DNA of 64,000 bases from Chitinophaga jiangningensis (GTDB lineage Bacteria; Bacteroidota; Bacteroidia; Chitinophagales; Chitinophagaceae): positions 992,001-1,056,000 of the forward strand of contig NZ_FRBL01000001.1 in NCBI RefSeq assembly GCF_900142605.1. Reading direction: 5' to 3'. The position numbers and the translations under genes are program-made. Every line of letters begins with the position of its first letter. The stretch's first letter is position 1. The notes below the pieces were generated by a model. The model was not told the origin of the DNA and searched no databases. It worked only from the letters and a program-made list of their open reading frames with translations. Positions 27,306 to 35,723 of this stretch are shown in pieces.

Positions 27306-28307
27306 ATGACCTTACTAGTTGTTATTATTATATTGGCCTTCATCTTCGACTATATCAATGGTTTCCATGATGCCGCCAACTCTATCGCCACGATAGTATC
27401 CACCAAGGTACTGACGCCGTTTCAGGCTGTACTTTGGGCCGCAGTTTTCAACTTTGCTGCGTTTTTCATTGCCAAGTATATCATTGGAGAGTTTAAAGTA
27501 GCCAACTCCGTTGCCAGCTCGGTTTTTGAACAATTCATTACACTGAAAGTAATTTTGAGTGGCCTTGTAGCCGCTATCACCTGGAACCTGTTCACCTGGT
27601 GGCTGGGTATCCCGTCCAGTTCTTCCCATACGCTGATCGGGGGCTTCATCGGAGCCGCCGTAACCAGTGCCGGTACCCTGGATGTAATCAACTATCATAA
27701 AGTACTGCCAATCGTTTACTTTATTGTCCTGGCCCCACTGATCGGTATGATTGTGTCTTTCATCTTCACCCTGATCATTGTAAATATCTGCCGCCGGGCC
27801 AATCCTTATAAGGCTGAAAACTGGTTCAAGCGCCTGCAGCTGTTGTCCAGTGCGGCCCTGAGCCTTGGGCACGGTTCCAACGATGCGCAGAAAGTAATGG
27901 GTATCATTGCGGCCGCTATGGTGGCTGCCGGACATATTCCAAATATCAAGGCGATGCCAGACTGGATTCCCCTGGCCTGCTTTACCGCCATTGCGCTTGG
28001 TACCATGAGCGGTGGCTGGAAAATCGTTAAAACAATGGGTACCCGTATCACCAAGGTGACTCCGCTGGAAGGCGTAGCTGCAGAAGGTGCGGGTGCGGTA
28101 ACCCTGTTCTTTACCGAACATTTGGGCATCCCGGCCAGTACCACACACGTTATCACCGGTGCTATTATGGGGGTAGGGGCTACCAAACGCCTCTCCGCTG
28201 TTAGATGGGGCGTTACCGTTAGTCTGCTCTGGGCATGGGTACTCACCATCCCTATCAGCGGCCTCCTGGCAGCCATTACTTATGCTATCGTAAGTATTTT
28301 CATTTAA
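27306..28307 (+). CDS. pit: Pit-family inorganic phosphate transporter
   Basis: The 333-residue inner-membrane protein has about ten hydrophobic helices. The two family signature repeats are seen: DYINGFHDAANSIAT near the N-terminus and SLGHGSNDAQKVMG near the middle, each with the conserved GxxD(A) core. It imports phosphate driven by an ion gradient. The start is the ATG at 27306 after the DUF47 stop; the longer frame overlaps that gene in another frame. Confidence 0.94.
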   Translation: MTLLVVIIILAFIFDYINGFHDAANSIATIVSTKVLTPFQAVLWAAVFNFAAFFIAKYIIGEFKVANSVASSVFEQFITLKVILSGLVAAITWNLFTWWLGIPSSSSHTLIGGFIGAAVTSAGTLDVINYHKVLPIVYFIVLAPLIGMIVSFIFTLIIVNICRRANPYKAENWFKRLQLLSSAALSLGHGSNDAQKVMGIIAAAMVAAGHIPNIKAMPDWIPLACFTAIALGTMSGGWKIVKTMGTRITKVTPLEGVAAEGAGAVTLFFTEHLGIPASTTHVITGAIMGVGATKRLSAVRWGVTVSLLWAWVLTIPISGLLAAITYAIVSIFI

Positions 28308-28340
28308 TTTATACGGATAACCTCCGGAGTAATATAAGCT

Positions 28341-28367
28341 AAAACCTGCGCCTGCCGCAGGTTTTTT
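28341..28367 (+). terminator. Terminator after pit
   Basis: Stem AAACCTGCG/CGCAGGTTT with a short loop, followed by a T-run. Confidence 0.85.
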
Positions 28368-28453
28368 GCTTTTATGGTTTCATGACTGCTATAAATTCGC
28401 TTTCATTAAAATTTTACGCAAACGTGTGCCTTACATTTATACGCATAAACTAT

Positions 28454-28461
28454 TATTTTTG
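28454..28461 (+). promoter_or_regulatory. -7 box (TATTTTTG) of rfbA
   Basis: Exact TAnnTTTG match 29 nt before the ATG; no clear -33 box. Confidence 0.5.
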
Positions 28462-28490
28462 TAGGATTACTAAACTGAATTGAATTACCA

Positions 28491-29363
28491 ATGAAAGGAA
28501 TTATCCTGGCTGGCGGTTCCGGCACCCGATTACACCCCATTACCTACGCGATCAGCAAACAGATTATGCCCGTTTATGATAAACCTATGATCTACTACCC
28601 GCTGTCTACACTCATGCTGGCAGGTATCAAGGACATCCTTATCATTTCCACACCGCATGATTTGCCTTCTTTTCAGCGCCTCTTTGGTGATGGCAGTCAA
28701 CTGGGGCTTAAACTCAGCTATGCGGAACAGCCACAGCCAAACGGCCTGGCACAAGCCTTCGTAATCGGTGAACAATTCATTGGTACTGATAATGTTGCAC
28801 TGGTATTAGGAGATAATATCTTCTACGGCGCCGGTTTAGGTACTCAACTGGCAAATAATGTGAATCCGGATGGTGGTATCGTATATGCATACCAGGTATC
28901 CGATCCGGAAAGATATGGTGTGGTGGAATTTGCAGATGATATGAAAGTGGTATCCATCGAAGAAAAACCTGCAAAGCCAAAATCCAACTTCGCCGTACCA
29001 GGATTGTACTTCTACGATAACTCCGTGGTGGAAATCGCTAAAAACCTGGAACCAAGCCCACGTGGTGAATACGAAATTACTGACGTTAACAAAGAATATT
29101 TGAAGCGCGGAAAGTTAAAAGTATCTATCTTACCCCGCGGTACCGCATGGCTCGATACCGGCACTTTCGACTCCCTCATGCAGGCTTCACAGTTTGTACA
29201 GGTAATCGAACAACGCCAAGGCATCAAAATCGCATGTATCGAAGAAATCGCCTACCGTAAGGGCTTTATTGATGCTTCACAATTACAGCAACTGGCTAAG
29301 CCATTGCTGAAAAGCGGCTACGGACAATATCTTGAATCCGTACTCCAACAAAAATTGATCTGA
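28491..29363 (+). CDS. rfbA: Glucose-1-phosphate thymidylyltransferase
   Basis: The 290-residue protein has the full RmlA/RfbA signature: KGIILAGGSGTRLHPIT (nucleotide binding), KQIMPVYDKPMIYYPLS, LGDNIFYG and GTAWLDTGTFDSLMQAS. It makes dTDP-glucose, the first step of dTDP-rhamnose and related sugars for surface glycans. The other rfb genes (rfbB, rfbC, rfbD) are not in this window. GalE follows 28 bp later, so this is a small nucleotide-sugar operon. Confidence 0.95.
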   Translation: MKGIILAGGSGTRLHPITYAISKQIMPVYDKPMIYYPLSTLMLAGIKDILIISTPHDLPSFQRLFGDGSQLGLKLSYAEQPQPNGLAQAFVIGEQFIGTDNVALVLGDNIFYGAGLGTQLANNVNPDGGIVYAYQVSDPERYGVVEFADDMKVVSIEEKPAKPKSNFAVPGLYFYDNSVVEIAKNLEPSPRGEYEITDVNKEYLKRGKLKVSILPRGTAWLDTGTFDSLMQASQFVQVIEQRQGIKIACIEEIAYRKGFIDASQLQQLAKPLLKSGYGQYLESVLQQKLI

Positions 29364-29391
29364 AAAATTAAATCGTAAATCTAAAATTATC

Positions 29392-30420
29392 ATGAAGGTT
29401 CTTGTTACCGGTGGTTGTGGCTATATTGGCGCCCATACTATTGTAGATCTGATTAATAATGGATTCGATGTAGTGTCTGTTGACAGCAACATCAGAAGTA
29501 CCACACAATTGTTGGACGGCATCGAAAAAATTACCGGAAAGAAAGTCCGTAATTATAAAGTGGATTTGTGCAACCTGGAAGACACCCACGCCGTTTTTCA
29601 TGAAAACAGGGATATCGTAGGGGTGATCCACTTTGCAGCGCTGAAAACCGTTCCTGAATCGGTAGCTGATCCTTTACTGTACTTCCACAATAACCTGACC
29701 TCCCTCGTCAATGTGCTGAAATGCGTGAAGGAATTCAACATTCCTAACCTCGTATTCTCCTCTTCCTGCTCCGTTTATGGCAATACCAAAGCTCTGCCGG
29801 TAGTGGAGGAAACACCTATTGGTGAAGCGCAATCGCCCTATGCACGTACCAAACAAATGGGCGAGCAGATAATTGAGGATTACAGCCATGTAAACGATAC
29901 CCAGTCAATCATCCTCCGCTACTTCAACCCGGTTGGTGCACACCCATCCGGCCTGATCGGCGAGCTGCCACTGGGCAAACCAGATAACCTGGTGCCGGTA
30001 ATCACTCAAACGGCTATAGGAAAAATTCCTAAAATGACCGTTTTCGGTTCCGATTACGATACCCGCGATGGTTCCTGCGTACGTGATTATATCCATGTTA
30101 CCGACATCGCAGCCGCTCATACCAAAGCACTCCAATACCTGCTGGATCATAAAAATGAAAGCAACTGCGAAATCTTTAACCTGGGTACCGGCAATGGTGT
30201 AACCGTACTGGAAGCAATCCTGGCCTTCGAAAAGATTTCCGGTGTGAAACTGAATTATGTAATGGGCCCACGCCGCCCGGGTGATGTGATTGCCATTTAT
30301 GCCAATAACAGTAAGGCTAAGGAAAAACTTGGCTGGTTACCACAAATTGGCATAGAGGACTGCATGCGCACCGCCTGGCAGTGGGAAGTAAGCCTTCGTA
30401 ATAAAGTTTTAAGTAATTAG
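29392..30420 (+). CDS. galE: UDP-glucose 4-epimerase
   Basis: The 342-residue short-chain dehydrogenase has the extended-SDR NAD motif GGCGYIGAHT (7-16), catalytic SSSCSVYG with the YxxxK pair in SPYARTKQ, and the GalE C-terminal motifs YFNPVGAHPSG and RDGSCVRDYIHV. It interconverts UDP-glucose and UDP-galactose. Length is typical of the bacterial enzyme. It lies between rfbA and the transketolase gene. Confidence 0.95.
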   Translation: MKVLVTGGCGYIGAHTIVDLINNGFDVVSVDSNIRSTTQLLDGIEKITGKKVRNYKVDLCNLEDTHAVFHENRDIVGVIHFAALKTVPESVADPLLYFHNNLTSLVNVLKCVKEFNIPNLVFSSSCSVYGNTKALPVVEETPIGEAQSPYARTKQMGEQIIEDYSHVNDTQSIILRYFNPVGAHPSGLIGELPLGKPDNLVPVITQTAIGKIPKMTVFGSDYDTRDGSCVRDYIHVTDIAAAHTKALQYLLDHKNESNCEIFNLGTGNGVTVLEAILAFEKISGVKLNYVMGPRRPGDVIAIYANNSKAKEKLGWLPQIGIEDCMRTAWQWEVSLRNKVLSN

Positions 30421-30470
30421 AACTCATCATTCTAATTGTTTACTTTTACGCATCATTTTAAAAATCCGTT

Positions 30471-31433
30471 ATGGTAAAAGATATTCAACCGCTGAATGAA
30501 AAAGAAACCCGCGCCGGATTTGGTGAGGGTATCCTTGAAGTGGGTCGCAAAAACCCTAATGTCGTGGCACTGACAGCCGACCTGCTCGGTTCCATGAAAC
30601 TCAACGCATTTATTAAAGAATTTCCAGACCGTTTTGTACAGGTAGGTATTGCCGAGGCTAATATGATCGGCATCGCTGCAGGTATGACCATCGGCGGAAA
30701 GATTCCATACACCACTACATTTGCCAACTTCTCCACCGGTAGAGTTTACGACCAGATTCGTCAGTCCGTAGCCTACTCCAATAAAAACGTGAAAATCTGC
30801 GCATCCCACGCAGGTCTGACCCTCGGAGAAGATGGTGCTACCCACCAGATCCTGGAAGATATCGGGATGATGAAAATGCTGCCCGGCATGACGGTAATCG
30901 TACCTTGCGATTTCAATCAAACCAAAGCCGCTACCATCGCCATCGCCGACCACGAAGGTCCGGTATACCTCCGCTTCGGCCGTCCAAAATGGCCTAACTT
31001 CACCCCGGAAAATCAAACCTTCGAAATCGGTAAGGCGCAAGTCCTCCATGAAGGTACTGATATCACCCTCTTCGCTTGCGGCCACCTGGTGTGGATTGCA
31101 GTAGAAGCCGGTAAAATCCTGGAAGAAAAAGGCTATAGCGTAGAAATCATCAATATCCACACTATTAAGCCGCTGGATGAAGAAGCTGTGATCAAATCCC
31201 TCAGCAAAACCGGCTGCGCCGTTACTGCTGAAGAACACAATGTACTCGGCGGCCTGGGCGATTCCATCGCGCAAGTAGCCTCCCGGCACATTCCAGTGCC
31301 TATCGAATACGTAGGTACCAACGATACCTTCGGTGAAAGCGGTAAACCAGTTGAACTGCTCACCAAATACGGTCTTGATTCGGCCCACATCGTGGCTGCT
31401 GCTGAAAAAGCAATAGCACGTAAAAAGAAATAA
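30471..31433 (+). CDS. Transketolase, C-terminal subunit (split enzyme)
   Basis: The 320-residue protein matches only the pyrimidine-binding and C-terminal domains of transketolase: ADLLGSMKL, GIAEANMIGIAAGMT, SHAGLTLGEDGATHQ, YLRFGRPKWP and AEEHNVLGGLGDSIA. Split transketolases pair this with an N-terminal thiamine-diphosphate subunit that is usually the gene next door. Here no such gene is in the window, and galE lies upstream, so the partner must be elsewhere. The reaction is ketol transfer in the pentose phosphate pathway. Confidence 0.9.
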   Translation: MVKDIQPLNEKETRAGFGEGILEVGRKNPNVVALTADLLGSMKLNAFIKEFPDRFVQVGIAEANMIGIAAGMTIGGKIPYTTTFANFSTGRVYDQIRQSVAYSNKNVKICASHAGLTLGEDGATHQILEDIGMMKMLPGMTVIVPCDFNQTKAATIAIADHEGPVYLRFGRPKWPNFTPENQTFEIGKAQVLHEGTDITLFACGHLVWIAVEAGKILEEKGYSVEIINIHTIKPLDEEAVIKSLSKTGCAVTAEEHNVLGGLGDSIAQVASRHIPVPIEYVGTNDTFGESGKPVELLTKYGLDSAHIVAAAEKAIARKKK

Positions 31434-31438
31434 ATATT

Positions 31439-31470
31439 AAAAGCCACCGTTATCCGGTGGCTTTTCTTTT
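31439..31470 (+). terminator. Terminator after the transketolase subunit gene
   Basis: An 11-bp stem AAAAGCCACCG/CGGTGGCTTTT (31439-31465), followed by CTTTT. Confidence 0.85.
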
Positions 31471-31475
31471 ATGAT

Positions 31476-31545
31476 CAATTCCCCTGCACCGAAGGTGCAG
31501 GGGAATTGAGTTTTTGAACAGTGCCGAAGGCACTGTTCAAAAACT
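31476..31545. repeat. Two adjacent perfect hairpins with GAA loops
   Basis: Stem 1 has 15 bp (31476-31490 with 31494-31508) and stem 2 has 17 bp (31509-31525 with 31529-31545); both have loop GAA within CC-GAA-GG. It resembles the shared-arm elements but the third arm is missing, so both hairpins can form together. It follows a normal terminator. Confidence 0.85.
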
Positions 31546-31622
31546 TACCAACCTTACATTAAACCTACACCGACTTTTTTTATCTAATTTGAGTACTAAA
31601 CCTGTCATGAACCATTTAACCT

Positions 31623-32174
31623 ATGGCTGTTTCACAGGACGATAAATCACTACTGGCCATATACCGCAACGCGGAAACCAGGGAGCAAGGCTTTACGCTA
31701 ATCATCAAAAAATACCAGGAACGGCTGTATTGGCACGTGAGACGCCTCGTTATTGACCATGACGATGCTAACGACGTACTACAGAATGTATTTATTAAAG
31801 TCTGGAAAAATCTCGAAGGGTTCAGGGAAGACGCACAGCTCTACACCTGGCTCTATAAAATAGCCACCAACGAATCTCTCACATTCCTGGAGCAACAGAA
31901 ACGTAAACAGTCTGTTTCCCTCACAGATGTAGAATCCGGGCTCAGCAATAAATTAAAGGCAGACACGCAGTTTGACCCGAATAAGTTAGAATGGAAACTG
32001 CAGCGAGCCATCTTGCAATTACCTGAAAAACAAAGGATTGTATTTAACCTTCGGTACTACGACGAAATGCCCTACGAACAGATGAGCAAAGTACTGGATA
32101 CCTCCGAAGGAGCGCTCAAAGCTTCTTACCACCACGCTGTAAAAAAAATCGAGGAATATATAAAAAACACCTGA
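31623..32174 (+). CDS. ECF RNA polymerase sigma factor
   Basis: The 183-residue sigma-70 family protein has region 2 (DHDDANDVLQNVFIKVWKNL, then YTWLYKIATNESL) and region 4 (LPEKQRIVFNLRYYDEMPYEQMSKVLDTSEGALKASYHHAVKKIEEY). It is the RpoE/SigW type common in Bacteroidota and distinct from the FecI-like one at 6306. Its likely regulator is the single-pass membrane protein encoded 103 bp downstream. Its target promoters are not evident here. Confidence 0.93.
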   Translation: MAVSQDDKSLLAIYRNAETREQGFTLIIKKYQERLYWHVRRLVIDHDDANDVLQNVFIKVWKNLEGFREDAQLYTWLYKIATNESLTFLEQQKRKQSVSLTDVESGLSNKLKADTQFDPNKLEWKLQRAILQLPEKQRIVFNLRYYDEMPYEQMSKVLDTSEGALKASYHHAVKKIEEYIKNT

Positions 32175-32277
32175 AAAAGTTTAGCCACACCACCTTTTTA
32201 AGGGTTTTTTAAAGTTTTTTGGAAGAAGATTAAAATCTAATTAAACCATTTATTTGACTAACTGTCTAAAAACAGTA

Positions 32278-33006
32278 ATGAAAAAAGGGAACGACATATT
32301 AAACGAATTACTGCAGATAGCTCCCGGGGCCAACTGGCCGGCAGATCAAACGTTTTCGGTACCCACCGGCTACTTTGATCAGCTCCCGGAAATTATTGCG
32401 GACAAAATTCGCTTACAGGATGCGGTAAACGCCTCCCTGTCGCAACGTACCCCCTTTTCTCCACCTCCCGAAAACTACTTCGAACAGCTGCCTGCTGCTA
32501 TACTCAGCCAGGTGGCGCACAGCCAGGATCTTTCCGTAGTTGAAGAATTAGAAGCAGTGTCGCCCTTTCTGGCCGCCCTGCCCAAAACTACCCCCTTCTC
32601 ACTACCGGAAAACTATTTTAACCATATTCAAACGGCTATTACCGAACCTACCCCGGTTATACCCATTAGTAAAACCCGGAAAGCTACATGGACCCGGTGG
32701 GCCGCTGCTGCCAGCATCATCGCCATCCTTGGTACAAGTGCACTCTTCTTTATCGGAAAAGAACACTACCACCACGATTACAGCGACATCGAAAACCAGC
32801 TGACTGCCATCAGTGACGAAGACATCATCGCCTATCTGCAAAACCATGCAGATGCATTTGATAACGAAACTATCTTTGCGCAAGCGGCAAAATCAGCAGC
32901 CATACCGCAACTGGAAAAACAGATCCATGAAACAGTACCCGGCGAACTCCTTCAGCATTATATGCTGGAAGCCTCGCTAGCTAATGATGAATTACCTAAT
33001 GAGTAA
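32278..33006 (+). CDS. Single-pass membrane protein with three internal repeats, candidate anti-sigma factor
   Basis: I do not recognise a named domain. From the ATG at 32278 (preferred over a TTG at 32254) the protein has 242 residues. A short unit of the form PFSxPENYFxxLPxxI occurs three times (about 26-44, 60-78, 107-121). A transmembrane helix follows (about 141-159), then a histidine-rich HYHHD (163-167) and an acidic outer domain. N-terminal cytoplasmic part, one helix and location right after an ECF sigma gene are the usual anti-sigma layout. There is no zinc-binding HxxxCxxC motif. Confidence 0.72.
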   Translation: MKKGNDILNELLQIAPGANWPADQTFSVPTGYFDQLPEIIADKIRLQDAVNASLSQRTPFSPPPENYFEQLPAAILSQVAHSQDLSVVEELEAVSPFLAALPKTTPFSLPENYFNHIQTAITEPTPVIPISKTRKATWTRWAAAASIIAILGTSALFFIGKEHYHHDYSDIENQLTAISDEDIIAYLQNHADAFDNETIFAQAAKSAAIPQLEKQIHETVPGELLQHYMLEASLANDELPNE

Positions 33007-33009
33007 TAA

Positions 33010-33504
33010 ATGAGAAATTTTTACAGCATATTGATTTTTATTGCCGTTTTGCTCACCTGCATCCCCCGCGCCTTTGCCCAGCAAGACGATGCAGCCAAGC
33101 AGCAGCTTAAATCAATAGAAATAGCCTACATCGCACGTACACTGGACCTTACCCCCGATGAAGCCCAGAAATTCTGGCCGGTATATAACAACTACCGCGG
33201 AGAAATCGATCAACTCATCGCGGATAAACAACGTAACAAGAAATTAAACGATAAAGCCGCCCGCGGCCTCGATGCTGATGCCATCGCCAGAAGCAATATG
33301 GATAAAGACCTCGGCTATGACAAGCGAATGCTGGACATTAAAACCCGCTATACAGCCGAGTTCCAACGCGTACTGCCCGCCAGGAAAGCCAGCGCCGTTT
33401 TTAGCAGCGAACAGGAATTCAGACGCATGATGATCCGACATCTCAATAGCAATAAAAGAGCCCAGCGAATAAATCAGCAACAGTTCCAGAAACCAAAACA
33501 TTAA
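33010..33504 (+). CDS. Spy/CpxP-like periplasmic protein
   Basis: The 164-residue protein has a signal peptide (about 1-23, ending AFAQ) and a helical body with LTPDEAQKFWPVYNNY and a later helix YDKRMLDIKTRYTAEFQRVLP. This resembles LTxxQ-type stress proteins (Spy, CpxP) that sense misfolded protein or metals. It starts 3 bp after the candidate anti-sigma gene, so the three genes form one sensing operon. Sensor role is inference from family and context. Confidence 0.72.
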   Translation: MRNFYSILIFIAVLLTCIPRAFAQQDDAAKQQLKSIEIAYIARTLDLTPDEAQKFWPVYNNYRGEIDQLIADKQRNKKLNDKAARGLDADAIARSNMDKDLGYDKRMLDIKTRYTAEFQRVLPARKASAVFSSEQEFRRMMIRHLNSNKRAQRINQQQFQKPKH

Positions 33505-33513
33505 ACTTTTTTT

Positions 33514-33552
33514 CAACAAAAAGCCCCCGCCTTTGGCGAGGGCTTTTTGTTG
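33514..33552. terminator. Bidirectional terminator
   Basis: A strong stem (CAACAAAAAGCC at the left end pairing with GGCTTTTTGTTG at the right) has A- and T-runs in its arms. It serves the Spy-like gene and the convergent NTF2-like gene. Confidence 0.85.
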
Positions 33553-33567
33553 TAAGTCCATGTTGGA

Positions 33568-33921
33568 CTATTGCTGTTTATAATGGGCCCGCACCTCTTT
33601 CACCAACCCTTCCTCATTCAGCACCATCATCTCCGCACTCAAACTATTATTGATACTCTTGTAATATAACACCACCGAACCTACGCCTTCAAGTATATGA
33701 TATAACTCAAAATGTAAATCCGGATAAGCCGCCAGTCCCCGCAGAAAGTAAGCACGCAACGCCTCCTTCCCGGATAACCGGCCACTTGGTTCATTGTTTA
33801 ACCGCTGCACTACAGGGGAGTAAAACTCAATATCCTCCGCATAGTGCGACATAATCTCTTCTATATCATGTGAATTCCAGGCAGCCACCCAGGCTTGTCC
33901 AAATGCTTGTTTGTCCGTCAT
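33568..33921 (-). CDS. NTF2/SnoaL-like protein
   Basis: I chose the ATG at 33921 (MTDKQAFGQAWVAAWNSHD), giving 117 residues; a start at 33945 would add 8 residues without family similarity. The fold signature is AWVAAWNSHDIEEIMSHYAEDIEFYSP followed by beta strands (LHFELYHILEGVGSVVLYYKS). Members are small cone-shaped proteins that bind or isomerise small hydrophobic molecules. Specific function unknown. Confidence 0.8.
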   Translation of the reverse strand: MTDKQAFGQAWVAAWNSHDIEEIMSHYAEDIEFYSPVVQRLNNEPSGRLSGKEALRAYFLRGLAAYPDLHFELYHILEGVGSVVLYYKSINNSLSAEMMVLNEEGLVKEVRAHYKQQ

Positions 33922-33989
33922 CTTTTTTTGATTACAAAGTACCATTCACGACTGAAGTGCCATTGGCTAAAAAGCTCATTTTCTCCTTA

Positions 33990-34844
33990 TCAAGCCCCAA
34001 GGCCTTGATCACATCCCTTATTCATTCGCCACGCCACCGGCGTAACGCCGTATTGTTTCCTGAACAACCGGTAAAAATGCGATACATCCGAAAACCCAGT
34101 GCTATACGCGATATCCCGCACCGGCTCCTGCCCCGAACGCAGCAACAAACCCGCACGCTGCAATCGCATCTTCCAGATCCACTCCATGGGCCCACAACCA
34201 TATAATGCCCTGAACCGGCGCTTGAGTGTAGCCACACTCATGCAGCCTGCCCGGGCCAGGTCTTCCATCTCCCTGATATCAGATATGCCTGTGCTCAACT
34301 GTTCCATCAACGGGTCCATACGGGATTGCGAAAGCCGCTGTAGCATTGCCGCCAAAGCACTGTGCGACCGCAATTCACGCCATATGCGCGACTGCCACTC
34401 CCGCGGATGAAGGTTCACCCCGGATTTGTTGAGCAATGCAGATAAAACGCCCTTTAGCAGTGCCTGGCAATTACCGCCAGGCAGCAATTGCATCTCTCCC
34501 GAAACAAAAGAAGAATAACGTACCGGAGTAGTGGTAATGACCTCATCAGGGATTATAACATTTAAACTGCTGAAACCCTCGCCAGCATGCAAAATTTCAG
34601 AACTTACCAGTGAGCCTGCAGGGATCACCAGGATATCCCCCTGCCGTAAGTGAATCACCCTGTTGCCGCAATACATCCGTTTTTCCCCGGCAGTCACCAG
34701 ATTCACCACCGTATCCGGCACCAGCAATTCATGCACCACGGCACTGGTATACATGCTGAAGGCCGCCCAGTCGCGGCCTTCAAATTGTTCAGTATTGATA
34801 TACGACTGCCCACTTAAACTAAAACTCGTATAGCGGCTGTACAT
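33990..34844 (-). CDS. AraC-family transcriptional regulator
   Basis: The 284-residue protein has an N-terminal cupin-like sensing part (about 20-130, AraC-type ligand domain) and a C-terminal double helix-turn-helix (about 180-275: ARAGCMSVATLKRRFRALYGCGPMEWI, then VRDIAYSTGFSDVSHFYRLFRKQYGVTP). It starts 11 bp after the MBL hydrolase stop and is cotranscribed with it, so it probably controls that gene or itself. Ligand unknown. Confidence 0.9.
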   Translation of the reverse strand: MYSRYTSFSLSGQSYINTEQFEGRDWAAFSMYTSAVVHELLVPDTVVNLVTAGEKRMYCGNRVIHLRQGDILVIPAGSLVSSEILHAGEGFSSLNVIIPDEVITTTPVRYSSFVSGEMQLLPGGNCQALLKGVLSALLNKSGVNLHPREWQSRIWRELRSHSALAAMLQRLSQSRMDPLMEQLSTGISDIREMEDLARAGCMSVATLKRRFRALYGCGPMEWIWKMRLQRAGLLLRSGQEPVRDIAYSTGFSDVSHFYRLFRKQYGVTPVAWRMNKGCDQGLGA

Positions 34845-34855
34845 ATCATATTATT

Positions 34856-35605
34856 TTATTCAAACCTCGCGGTTGGTTGTTTAACGTCATGGTAGAACAT
34901 AAATGTCCAGCCTTCTTTTTTACCACGCTCCAGGAACTCCTGACGCAATTCCATACTGCGTTTACCATCATAATCATACTTGGCAGCGAAGCGGTTTTTC
35001 ATCTGGGAAATCTGAGGGGCTACATCTCCACCAAAAAATACTTTATCCTCCCCGTCATCAACCAGAAAAACCTGGTGATAAGGACAGTGCCCGCCGGTAA
35101 CTTCGTAATGGATATACCCATCGATGGTGCCATTGCCGGTGGTAAACACAATATTATCACGCTGCTGCAAAATCACAATATCTTCTGAATGATAGGATTT
35201 GCCCGCATGCTCAAGGGCATACAGCATCTCCTCGTTATTCACATAATAGGTAGCACTGGGAAAAGAAAGCGTACGCTCTCCGGTAATTGGGTCTACCGAC
35301 GAAATGCCGCCGGAGTGATCCTTATGCAAATGGCTCATCATTACCTTGGTGATCTCCATTGGATTAATCCCTTCGTTGATCAGGTTCTGGTGGATCTGCA
35401 TCACGCCATCGTTGTTGCGAAAGCCCAAGCCAGCATCAAACAGGATATAATCCCTGTCAGTAATTACCAGAAATGGCTGAATCTCTACCAGGAGCGAGCC
35501 ATGTGGCCTGTCCTGCATCTTGTCTGTCTCCAGGTTAAATGGAGTGAATTGCTTGGTTCCGTCTACGGTAAATGACCCTTCGGATAATGGTATAATACGT
35601 GCCAT
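34856..35605 (-). CDS. MBL-fold metallohydrolase (lactonase-like)
   Basis: The 249-residue protein has the metallo-beta-lactamase metal motif HLHKDH (H92, H94, D96, H97), then H173 in GGHCPYHQ, D194 in FFGGDVAPQ and H239 near the end, so the binuclear site is complete. The layout resembles the N-acyl-homoserine-lactone lactonase branch, but substrate cannot be assigned. Its -7 box almost touches the start codon, predicting a leaderless transcript. It leads a two-gene operon with an AraC regulator. Confidence 0.85.
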   Translation of the reverse strand: MARIIPLSEGSFTVDGTKQFTPFNLETDKMQDRPHGSLLVEIQPFLVITDRDYILFDAGLGFRNNDGVMQIHQNLINEGINPMEITKVMMSHLHKDHSGGISSVDPITGERTLSFPSATYYVNNEEMLYALEHAGKSYHSEDIVILQQRDNIVFTTGNGTIDGYIHYEVTGGHCPYHQVFLVDDGEDKVFFGGDVAPQISQMKNRFAAKYDYDGKRSMELRQEFLERGKKEGWTFMFYHDVKQPTARFE

Positions 35606-35609
35606 TGAA

Positions 35610-35617
35610 CAAAGATA
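35610..35617 (-). promoter_or_regulatory. -7 box (TATCTTTG) of the MBL hydrolase gene
   Basis: Exact TAnnTTTG on the minus strand, 4 nt before the ATG (35605). Transcription would start at or very near the start codon. Confidence 0.55.
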
Positions 35618-35630
35618 CTAAGTAGTTTGA

Positions 35631-35709
35631 TCCGATTTATATCACCACCTGCGGTGGTGGTATAAATCGGAAGAGGGGAAGGCACCAACGGTGCTTTCCC
35701 CTCTTCCGA
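35631..35709. repeat. Shared-arm double hairpin (A-B-B'-A'-C-C'-A)
   Basis: Stem 1 has 19 bp with one mismatch (35631-35649 with 35653-35671, loop TGC). Stem 2 has 20 bp with one wobble (35667-35686 with 35690-35709, loop AAC). Segment 35667-35671 (TCGGA) is shared, so the hairpins exclude each other. It lies past the rodA stop and in front of the MBL gene promoter. Confidence 0.83.
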
Positions 35710-35723
35710 TAAAAAATAAAATC

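Noticed and set aside
28491..30420. A complete dTDP-rhamnose pathway
   Set aside because: Only rfbA is present; galE is a different pathway and rfbB, rfbC and rfbD are absent from the window.
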